From a virus: 20,856 bases of DNA. Below are positions 13,631 to 20,856 of the stretch, piece by piece. The stretch is taken from positions 741 to 21,596 of the IMG/VR virus record IMGVR_UViG_3300030333_002064. One strand, 5' to 3'. The translations under genes were made by a program, and so were the position numbers. How positions within the stretch are numbered: the stretch's first letter is position 1; every line of letters starts with the position of its first letter. The notes beneath the pieces were generated by a model. That model was not told the origin of the DNA. It saw only the letters and a list, made by a program, of their open reading frames with translations, and did no database searches.

Positions 13631-16600
13631 ATGACAGATTCTAATTTCGGAACGCCTACAACTAGTCAGTTGGGTGATACTTCTATAACTAATAATGATA
13701 TTTCTATAGAAGAAAGAAAAAAACAAGAGTATTTAGAAGACTCTATTAAAAAGACAGAAGCTAGAATAGATTACGAACAGAGAAAAATAGATTTTGAGGA
13801 GAAGCAAGCGGCAGCAGCAGCAGAAATACAACCTCAAGATTCTAGAGACGATGGTCCTTGGGACCTAGGTGACTATGCTAAGGAAGCTGGTTCAGTCGTA
13901 GCAGGTGGTTTACAAGATACTGCATCTTCTTTAATCACTGCACCTGAACGGTTAGTAGATATGATTACAGGTGAATACTCAGATGAAGTATTTGCCACTG
14001 GTAGATATACACCAGATTTTGATCCATTTACTGACCCTGATAATCCTATTGTAACTAAAACTTGGATTGGCAATCTTGCTAGAGGCTTTGTACATTATGG
14101 TACTATGATGGTACCAATAGGTGGCGCCGCTGGAGCAATTACAAAAGTAGCAGCCTTACCTAAATCAGTTGGTTTATTTAATAAAGCACGTCTTGTAAGA
14201 AGTATGGCTAGAGGTGCTGGTGCTGACGCATTATCTAGAAATTCACAAGATCATAACTTATTAGGTGTAGTTAAAAAGAAATTTCCTCATATAGATACAC
14301 CTATCTCTACAAATGATTGGGATCATCCATTGATGAAAACCTTCAAAAATGTAGTTGAAGGTATGGGTCTTGGTATTGTAATGGATGGTGTCGTAGCAGC
14401 TGTAGGTAAAGGTGCTAGAGGTATTAAAGAAGCTAGAGCTAATAGAATTAAAAGTATAAAAGAACAAGTAATTGAAAAAGGAGCTGCTGAATTAGCAGAC
14501 CCAAACCCTAGAGGACATAAGAATAAAGTTATAATGGATTCTCACCAAGGTTCTCCTACATCTAATGGAACTATAGATAATGTTAGAGGACAGTTGGATC
14601 AAATTCGTACAGATTATGGAGCTAAAGAAGGATCAACAGATTCTTTATTAACTCCTGTTCAATTAGAAAGATGGGGTGAAGCAGAGTATCAAGCATTCGG
14701 TAAGCAAGTATTAAGTAGTAGCAGATATCAAGCAGAAATTGCTGCTATTAAAGCTGGTCAAACTACTATGGCAGAGGCTTGGGGAAATACATTAGATCAA
14801 GTCTATCGTATTACTCAAGGTAGAGAAGCTACTGAATTATCATCAGCAGAATATTTTAAAGAACATATAGCAGCTTCTGTTGAATGGCCGATACTTAATG
14901 ATAAAGGAGAAGTTATTGATAAAATTACTACTTGGTTCCCTGAAACACTAGGATCAGCTGATTTAGTCATAGGTACACTTCTAAGGGAGATACGTGACTT
15001 AGGTATTTCTGGTAGAGAAATGCAAGATCTTGTAGATCTAAATGCTGTTGATGGTTCCGCTAAAGCAATAGTAGATAAAATTCTTACAGCACTCACTGAA
15101 ACCAAGCGTACGCGCATGGTTATGTCTGATCAATTTAGAAAGATCGGAGTAGGTAAAAAAGGTAAGAGTTCTGTAAGAAAAGAAATGAATGAAGCTCTAG
15201 CTGAAGAAATGGCTAGAACTAAAGAATCACTAGTAGCAATGATGAAACTTGCTTCAGATCAAAAAAGTGATGATTTAACTAAAGCTTTGTGGGAAGTATT
15301 TTCTAGTATAGATGATGTAAATAATTTAGATGACTTTGATGCTTGGGTTAAGAAAGCTATTAAAGGCGGTACTATAGACGGTAAGAAACAAACAGGTGTT
15401 TTAATAAAAAGTTTAGAAGGTAACTTTGTTCATAGTGTATTAAGTGGACCTAAGACACCTTTACGTGCTATGATGGGTACATCAACTGCTACATTCCTTA
15501 GACCATTGTCAATGGCAATTGGTGCCGGAATGAGGGGAGATGGAATGGCTGCACGTGCAGGTTTAGCATCCCTAAATGCTATGATGCAAGCAATACCAGA
15601 ATCATTTACTTTATTTAAAACTCGTTTAAATTCTTATTGGAATGGAGATATCGCTACAGTTAGAACAAGATTCTATGAATCTGCTGCAGGTAATGATCAA
15701 TGGGATTTAATTGGAAACTACATAGAAACTTCTCCTGATGTAGCTTGGGCAGATAAGATGTGGTATCGCATGGCTAATATGTCTAGAGCGTGGAATAATA
15801 GTAAATGGCTTACTTATTCTACAAAACTAATGGCAGCTACTGACGATGCTTTTGGTTATATTTTAGGTAGAAGTGAGATGAGAAGAAGATCTTATCTCGA
15901 AGCAATGGAGAATTTTAACAAAGGAGAGGTAACTGATATAACTCCTGAAATGTTAAAACAAGGAGAAGATAAATTTTATGCTGAAATATTTGATGCCGAT
16001 GGAAATATAAAAGATGCTGCTGTAGAGGCTGCTAGAAAAGAAGTAACTTTAACTCAAGATTTAACTGGATTTTCTAAAGGTCTTAACGATGTATTTAATA
16101 ATTTTCCACTGGCAAAACCTTTCTTTTTGTTTGCACGAACTGGTGTTAACGGGCTTGCTCTAACAGCTAAACATACTCCATTATTTAATAGATTAGTTAC
16201 TGAAGTAAACGATATTAATCTTGCTTCACTTGGTGGTGATTTGACACCGTTAAATAAATACGGTATATATACACCACAAGATCTTATATTTGCCAAAGAC
16301 TTGCAACGTGGCAGAGTAGCCATGGGCAGCTCTTTAATTGCAATGGCTAGTTGGGCTTATATGTCCGATGGTCTTACAGGTAATGGACCTGCAGATAGAC
16401 AAAAAAGGCAGATGTGGCTTGATGCTGGATGGAAACCAAGAAGTATTAAATTAGGTGGTGTATGGGTTGGTTATGACTCTATGGAGCCATTTAACCAAAT
16501 ATTCTCTATAATAGGAGATATTGGTGATCACACTGAATTAATGGGTGAAGAGTGGACTGAAGATAATCTACAAAAACTTGGATTAGTTATAGCACAAGGT

Positions 16601-17374
16601 ATTACAAGTAAGTCTTACCTTGCTGGTATGACTCAGTTTGTTGAATTATTCTCAGGCAGACCTGGACAATGGGAAAGAATTGTTGCTAATTTAGCAAATA
16701 ATACAGTACCTCTTGCTGGTTTAAGAAATGAATTAGGTAAATTATTCACACCTTATACACGTGAATTAGGTTCTGGTATAACAGATGCTATTCGTAATAG
16801 AAACCTTATTACTGAAAATATAGCAGGTGATGGCCAATTACCTATTAAGTATGATTTATTAAATGGTCAACCACTTAAAGATCATAATTTCTTTGTAAGA
16901 GCTTTTAACGCTGTCAGTCCTATACAACTTAATTTAGATTATAGTCCTGGTAGAAAGTTATTATTTGACAGTGGTTATGATTTAAGAATGTCTACTTATT
17001 ATTCACCTAATGGAAATGATCTTTCTGAATCTCCAGTAATTAGATCTATGTTCCAAGAGGCTATTGGTAAACAAAATCTAGAAGCTCAATTAAATAGATT
17101 AGCAACTAGTCCTCAAATCATAGAATCTTTAGCAGAATATAATAGAGATCTTAGAAATGGTAATAGAGGTAAGTACGAGACAAAAGACTATTATCATAAC
17201 AGGCGTATTAAAGTAATCTTTGAAAGAGCTAGAAGAAGAGCTTGGGCTCAAATTCTAAATGAACAAGCCGTCCAAACTTTAATTACAGAAGAACGTCAAA
17301 GAGATCTTGGTCAAACTAAGAAAGCATTTACTTCTGGAGGCGCTACACAACCCCTTCTCAACATGTATAAATAA
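13631..17374 (+). CDS. Internal core protein, T7 gp16-like, without visible transglycosylase domain
   Basis: Largest internal core protein. In T7, gp16 spans the inner membrane during ejection and pulls in the first DNA. The product is 1247 aa against 1318. The N-terminus is a charged coiled coil (25-70) rather than the lytic transglycosylase domain of T7 gp16; I see no ES-type catalytic motif there. Hydrophobic Gly/Ala-rich stretches (about 147-172 with VPIGGAAGAI, and about 245-258) could insert in membrane. The C-terminal third (from about 890, including KPRSIKLGGVWVGYDSMEPF near 935) is the best conserved-looking part. An AAGG lies four bases before the start. The gp17 fibre gene follows after two bases. 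Confidence 0.85.
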   Translation: MTDSNFGTPTTSQLGDTSITNNDISIEERKKQEYLEDSIKKTEARIDYEQRKIDFEEKQAAAAAEIQPQDSRDDGPWDLGDYAKEAGSVVAGGLQDTASSLITAPERLVDMITGEYSDEVFATGRYTPDFDPFTDPDNPIVTKTWIGNLARGFVHYGTMMVPIGGAAGAITKVAALPKSVGLFNKARLVRSMARGAGADALSRNSQDHNLLGVVKKKFPHIDTPISTNDWDHPLMKTFKNVVEGMGLGIVMDGVVAAVGKGARGIKEARANRIKSIKEQVIEKGAAELADPNPRGHKNKVIMDSHQGSPTSNGTIDNVRGQLDQIRTDYGAKEGSTDSLLTPVQLERWGEAEYQAFGKQVLSSSRYQAEIAAIKAGQTTMAEAWGNTLDQVYRITQGREATELSSAEYFKEHIAASVEWPILNDKGEVIDKITTWFPETLGSADLVIGTLLREIRDLGISGREMQDLVDLNAVDGSAKAIVDKILTALTETKRTRMVMSDQFRKIGVGKKGKSSVRKEMNEALAEEMARTKESLVAMMKLASDQKSDDLTKALWEVFSSIDDVNNLDDFDAWVKKAIKGGTIDGKKQTGVLIKSLEGNFVHSVLSGPKTPLRAMMGTSTATFLRPLSMAIGAGMRGDGMAARAGLASLNAMMQAIPESFTLFKTRLNSYWNGDIATVRTRFYESAAGNDQWDLIGNYIETSPDVAWADKMWYRMANMSRAWNNSKWLTYSTKLMAATDDAFGYILGRSEMRRRSYLEAMENFNKGEVTDITPEMLKQGEDKFYAEIFDADGNIKDAAVEAARKEVTLTQDLTGFSKGLNDVFNNFPLAKPFFLFARTGVNGLALTAKHTPLFNRLVTEVNDINLASLGGDLTPLNKYGIYTPQDLIFAKDLQRGRVAMGSSLIAMASWAYMSDGLTGNGPADRQKRQMWLDAGWKPRSIKLGGVWVGYDSMEPFNQIFSIIGDIGDHTELMGEEWTEDNLQKLGLVIAQGITSKSYLAGMTQFVELFSGRPGQWERIVANLANNTVPLAGLRNELGKLFTPYTRELGSGITDAIRNRNLITENIAGDGQLPIKYDLLNGQPLKDHNFFVRAFNAVSPIQLNLDYSPGRKLLFDSGYDLRMSTYYSPNGNDLSESPVIRSMFQEAIGKQNLEAQLNRLATSPQIIESLAEYNRDLRNGNRGKYETKDYYHNRRIKVIFERARRRAWAQILNEQAVQTLITEERQRDLGQTKKAFTSGGATQPLLNMYK

Positions 17375-17376
17375 TT

Positions 17377-19665
17377 ATGGCAACTACAACATTTCACGAT
17401 TATGATGGGAATGGGTCAACTACCACCTTCGCCTTTACCTTTCCTACTTTTAAAGAAGCAGAAGTAGTCGTAGAAGTTGATAATGAAATCAAAACTACTT
17501 CTTCTCATTATAATATAACAAGCTATTCCACAGCTAATGGTGGAAACGTAGTATTCACTTCTGGTAATATTCCAGCAGCTGGTACTAAAAACATACGAAT
17601 TTATAGAGACACAGATGTAGACAATGCTAAGGCAACTTATACTGCTGGGTCTTCTGTTAAAGCTGGGGATCTTAATAATAACCAGTCACAAGTTTTACGA
17701 GCGTTACAAGAAGAACAAAACCAAACAGTAACAACATCTCGTATAAAAGATGGAGCAGTAACCTCAGCTAAGATTGAAGATGGAACAATTGTTAACGCCG
17801 ATATCAATGCGTCTGCAGCAATTGCACTTAGTAAGTTGGGTACAGGAACTCTCCCGAGTGGAATTGCTGTTAACAGTGATAATATCGCTCCAGGCACTAT
17901 TCTTGTCAGTGATCTTGCTGATGATAGTATTACCAATTCGAAAATAAATTCATCAGCTGCAATAGCACAGAGTAAATTATCATTAGATGCTGATCTAACT
18001 ACTCTATCTAGTATGCAAACAGGAGCTGCTACAAAGTTAGCTGCTTTAACTGCTACTGAGGTAGAAACATTAGATGGTGTAACTGCTACAACAGCAGAAC
18101 TTAACTATGTAGATGGAGTAACTTCTAACGTACAGACACAGCTAAATGCTAAGCAAGCATCAGATGCTGAGCTAACAGAACTAGCTACTATGGCTAGTGA
18201 TACTGCTAGTGCATTAGCTGATCTAACACAGTCAGAAGTACAGATATTAGATGGTGCTACAGTCACTACAGATGAACTAAACAAGTTAGATGGAGTAACA
18301 TCAACTGCTACTAACTTGAATATAGTATCTGGTATGACGAAACAGACAACAATATCTGATTCAGATACCTCGTATCCTACATCAGGAGCTGTTGTCGATT
18401 ATGTAGCTGGGCAAATAGCACCTATTGGTGGATTAGAAGTTATAGCTAATAAGGATTCATTCCCTGAAACTCAACCTGCATCAGGTGTTGTAATTAGTAT
18501 CGCAGATGCTGGTGGTATTGTTGTAAATGGTAGCGGTACAAGTACTACTCCAGACACAATATCAAGTGATGCTACAGTAACTATCAATAATATTAACTCC
18601 TCATTTAACAGTTCTACTGTTGATGCTGGGGTTGGTTGGTTAGTTACATCAACAGGATCAGGTCAGATCTATAATTATCATAAAGCTAATATCAAGGAAT
18701 CTGATGTAGTACAGTTAAGTGATGATATAAATGACTTTAACAGTAGATACCGTGTAGAAGATTCAGCACCTGGATCTAATAATGATGAAGGCGACCTTTA
18801 CTTTGATAAAGGAGCTAACAAGATGTATGTCTATGATGGCTCATCTTGGGGTGAAGTAACATCTACAGGTGACTTTAAGTATCTAGTACCTTGTGCATTT
18901 AATACAGGTACAGGTAATGCTGCTGTATTTAATGGCTCTATATCTAAGTATGACCTTAGAGAGAACTCAACATCAGGTAGTTTAGCTAGTGTAACTAACG
19001 CTGCTCAGCTAATGGTGAGTGTTAACGGTGTTATACAGAAGCCTAATACTGGTACATCTATAGGATCTAATGATGGATTCTGTATGGTAGATGGTCATAC
19101 CATTGAATTTGGTGCTAATTTACCAGCTAGTTCTGAAGTATTTGTAGTACAATCTGGTTCAGCTCTATCTATTAATACCCCTGGTGATAACACAGTTACT
19201 TCTGCTAAAATAGTAGATGATACTATTGTTAATGCAGATATTAATTCAGCTGCAGCTATAGCAGGTAGTAAATTAGCTGACGATTCAATTACTGAAGCTA
19301 AATTAGATATACATGCAGCTCCATCAGGAACTGATAAGTATTTAGCATATACTTCTAATGGAATGGAGTGGGCTACTGTAGCACAGTATACCACACCTTT
19401 AACAACTAGAGGTGATATACTCTTTAGAGATGCATCTGGAGACCAGAGACTAGCTAAAGGTACAGATGGTCAGTTCCTTAAGATAGGTGCTAATGATCCT
19501 GAATGGGCTGACGTTGTAGGTGCTGTAGCTGATGGATGTATATATGAAAACGATCAAACAATATCTAATAATTATACTATTGCTGCTGGTAAAGGAGCAC
19601 ACAGTGTTGGACCTATAACGGTCAATGCCACTGTAACTGTAAACGGAAACTGGGTAGTTAGCTAA
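17377..19665 (+). CDS. Tail fibre protein with T7 gp17-like N-terminal domain
   Basis: Receptor-binding fibre. Residues 1-125 match the T7 fibre N-terminal tail-attachment domain (HDYDGNGSTTTFAFTFPTF near 7-25, then KNIRIYRDTDVDNAKATYTAGSSV-type sequence at 69-92). It continues with low-complexity Ala/Ser/Thr/Asp repeats: VTSAKI-DGTIVNADIN units (128 on and again at 607) and LDGVTATTAELN-type repeats (about 230-315), which probably form a trimeric stalk. A middle domain has FNSRYRVEDSAPGSNN and LYFDKGANKMYVYDGSSW (about 447-489). The C-terminal part (TTRGDILFRDASGDQRLAKG from about 676) and the hydrophobic end NGNWVVS are common in marine cyanophage fibres. The length is 762 aa against 553 in T7. 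The stop overlaps the next start as TAATG. Confidence 0.92.
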   Translation: MATTTFHDYDGNGSTTTFAFTFPTFKEAEVVVEVDNEIKTTSSHYNITSYSTANGGNVVFTSGNIPAAGTKNIRIYRDTDVDNAKATYTAGSSVKAGDLNNNQSQVLRALQEEQNQTVTTSRIKDGAVTSAKIEDGTIVNADINASAAIALSKLGTGTLPSGIAVNSDNIAPGTILVSDLADDSITNSKINSSAAIAQSKLSLDADLTTLSSMQTGAATKLAALTATEVETLDGVTATTAELNYVDGVTSNVQTQLNAKQASDAELTELATMASDTASALADLTQSEVQILDGATVTTDELNKLDGVTSTATNLNIVSGMTKQTTISDSDTSYPTSGAVVDYVAGQIAPIGGLEVIANKDSFPETQPASGVVISIADAGGIVVNGSGTSTTPDTISSDATVTINNINSSFNSSTVDAGVGWLVTSTGSGQIYNYHKANIKESDVVQLSDDINDFNSRYRVEDSAPGSNNDEGDLYFDKGANKMYVYDGSSWGEVTSTGDFKYLVPCAFNTGTGNAAVFNGSISKYDLRENSTSGSLASVTNAAQLMVSVNGVIQKPNTGTSIGSNDGFCMVDGHTIEFGANLPASSEVFVVQSGSALSINTPGDNTVTSAKIVDDTIVNADINSAAAIAGSKLADDSITEAKLDIHAAPSGTDKYLAYTSNGMEWATVAQYTTPLTTRGDILFRDASGDQRLAKGTDGQFLKIGANDPEWADVVGAVADGCIYENDQTISNNYTIAAGKGAHSVGPITVNATVTVNGNWVVS
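17758..17838 (+). repeat. Fibre stalk repeat, copy 1
   Basis: Encodes VTSAKIEDGTIVNADINA and then SAAIALSKL, a 27-residue unit. It recurs near the C-terminal half of the same protein at 19195-19275. Similarity is mainly at protein level, with synonymous changes between copies, so the duplication is old or under selection rather than recent. Confidence 0.75.
17911..17979 (+). repeat. Fibre stalk repeat, partial copy
   Basis: Encodes DLADDSITNSKINSSAAIAQSKL-type sequence (23 residues), sharing the SAAIA-SKL end of the first unit. It also shares LADDSIT with the sequence just after the second full unit (19276 on). It shows that the stalk is built from shuffled short motifs. Confidence 0.6.
19195..19275 (+). 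repeat. Fibre stalk repeat, copy 2
   Basis: Encodes VTSAKIVDDTIVNADINS and then AAAIAGSKL, the second full copy of the 27-residue unit first seen at 17758-17838, about 480 codons downstream. It is placed between the middle domain and the C-terminal receptor-side domain. Confidence 0.75.
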
Positions 19666-20856
19666 TGGGAAGTATTAATTTAGGTTCTAATGGAACCATA
19701 ACAGGACTGGCCGTTGGTGGATTACCAGATGGCACAGTAGATGCAGATACACTTGCAGCAAATGCTGCTGGAACTGTAGATATACGAAAAGATCTATCAA
19801 CACTAGCTTTACAAACTGCTGTAGATACAAACAGGAAAGCATATAATTTAAATAATAGTTTTGTAGATCAATTTGAAGATGATACTGGTATAGGAAGCCA
19901 TACTACTTCAGATAGAAATACAAATGAATATGTAGATTCTTCAGTTACTACAGCTACTGCATTTAACTTTGGAACTGCAGGAACTCATGGTCAGCCTGAT
20001 CTAAGAGGTTTTACAATTAAACAGACTCAACTCACAGGAGCTACAACTGGTAACTGGACTAATGATTCTGTAAAAATTAACGATAACGCAGCATATTATT
20101 CTGCTGCATGGCCTAACTTCTTATTTGATACTAATAATGACTGGAAGTTTTACGCTGCTAATTATGTAGATAGTTCTGGAGATTTTGGAGGTAGAGGTAA
20201 TTCGGCTTTAAGTGTTGTCATTTTCGAAGGTGATGCTGCTGTAGCAACTGCTCCTGGTAAAGCTCCTACTTATAGCGGAAGTTCTATCTTTAGAGCAAAT
20301 GCTCATGCAGACGTATCTGATGAAAGTGCTAACGATTTTGATGCTAATAACTACGATGATAGAGTTTTCACATCAACTTATGCTTCTGCTATTGGAACTA
20401 CAGGATTCGGTAGAGTAAGTCAATCTGGTGGAGATACTTCTACTACCGTTAATTATAGCACTTCTAAAAGTGGTAATGGTTTAATTCTTTCTCAAAAATG
20501 GACCTCTAATGGCGATGGCGATTGTCAAGGTGTCTATGTTGATTACGATGAAAGTGCTTCTCAATTAGTAGCTGGATTTTTAGGCTCAGGTGAAAGCTGG
20601 CATTCTACTGCTTTGAAATATACAGTGACTAATGTACCTGCAAATGCAAGAGTATTTTGTGCATTTGGTATTGCTAACGCATCTACAGTTACAGCACGTT
20701 TCTCTTTGAATAGAGGTTCAGGAGCTGAGTCTAGTGGTCATGTTGATGTTGTAACTACAAGTGCTACAGGTAATGTAATAGGTGTAGCTAATACAGCAAG
20801 TTCATCTAGAACTAAAGTTTCAGGAGTAATGCTTTATAAGAATGAATCTGGTACTG
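19665..20856 (+). CDS. Second tail fibre or adhesin-like protein, 3' partial
   Basis: Open frame of at least 397 codons running off the window end, starting in the TAATG overlap with the tail fibre stop. The N-terminus (MGSINLGSNGTITGLAVGG, then LPDGTVDADTLAANAAGTVD) resembles repeat or attachment segments common in cyanophage fibre genes. The rest is Ser/Thr/Gly/Asn-rich and beta-like, with aromatic-containing strands and little charge, including FVDQFEDDTGIGSHTTSDRN (about 66-85) that I recall from marine phage structural genes. The C-terminal domain is outside the window. It probably is a second receptor-binding protein, fibre tip or spike carried on the first fibre. Function is inferred from position and composition; the call of a real CDS is strong. 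Confidence 0.82.
   Translation, partial: MGSINLGSNGTITGLAVGGLPDGTVDADTLAANAAGTVDIRKDLSTLALQTAVDTNRKAYNLNNSFVDQFEDDTGIGSHTTSDRNTNEYVDSSVTTATAFNFGTAGTHGQPDLRGFTIKQTQLTGATTGNWTNDSVKINDNAAYYSAAWPNFLFDTNNDWKFYAANYVDSSGDFGGRGNSALSVVIFEGDAAVATAPGKAPTYSGSSIFRANAHADVSDESANDFDANNYDDRVFTSTYASAIGTTGFGRVSQSGGDTSTTVNYSTSKSGNGLILSQKWTSNGDGDCQGVYVDYDESASQLVAGFLGSGESWHSTALKYTVTNVPANARVFCAFGIANASTVTARFSLNRGSGAESSGHVDVVTTSATGNVIGVANTASSSRTKVSGVMLYKNESGT

Noticed and set aside
14815-15117. Antisense 100-aa frame inside the gp16-like gene
   Set aside because: Open by codon bias of the sense gene; no start signals, and all real genes are on the + strand.

Overview
This window is the structural half of a lytic T7-like podovirus that infects marine picocyanobacteria (Prochlorococcus or Synechococcus). 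Three things support this. All genes lie on the + strand in T7 morphogenesis order: portal, scaffold, capsid, tail tubes A and B, internal proteins gp13 to gp16, tail fibre. Between scaffold and capsid the phage carries two photosynthesis genes, psbA (photosystem II D1) and hli (high-light-inducible protein). Next to them is an RNA that fits the glutamine-II riboswitch (Downstream-peptide motif), known from marine picocyanobacteria and one of their phages. Host genus, phage clade and novelty cannot be settled without database searches.

Layout. 1-1438 holds the portal, with its 5' end outside the window. An overlapping 72-aa basic protein (1362-1580) and the scaffold (1570-2391) follow. 2394-4968 is a compact accessory islet between scaffold and capsid: a 57-aa protein, psbA, a 41-aa basic peptide, an 18-aa basic peptide, hli, the riboswitch with a 17-aa YRG-type peptide, a small secreted beta-strand-rich protein that looks like an outer-membrane protein, a 52-aa protein, an overlapping 59-aa candidate membrane protein, and a heavily structured RNA leader ahead of the capsid gene. 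The capsid gene (4969-6138) ends at a strong intrinsic terminator, the equivalent of T7 T-phi. After it come the tail tubes (6189-9676), gp13 to gp16 (9642-17374), the tail fibre (17377-19665) and a second fibre-like gene that runs off the window end.

How it works together. Portal, scaffold and capsid build the procapsid. gp11 and gp12 make the tail tube. gp13 to gp16 form or assist the ejected internal core. The fibre genes recognise the host. psbA and hli should keep photosystem II working and photoprotected during infection, so that energy continues for replication. The riboswitch would tie part of the islet to the host's glutamine (nitrogen) level. Many genes are packed as TAATG or ATGA stop-start overlaps. 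Intergenic space is concentrated around hli, the riboswitch and the capsid leader, where regulation is most likely.

Most notable: a phage-borne glutamine-II riboswitch controlling a 17-aa peptide; a D1 C-terminal extension cut to 8 residues whose codons contain a perfect Shine-Dalgarno for the next gene; a phage-encoded putative outer-membrane protein; and the multi-hairpin leader of the capsid gene, which overlaps a candidate membrane-protein ORF. No tRNA, CRISPR array, insertion sequence or integrase was seen.
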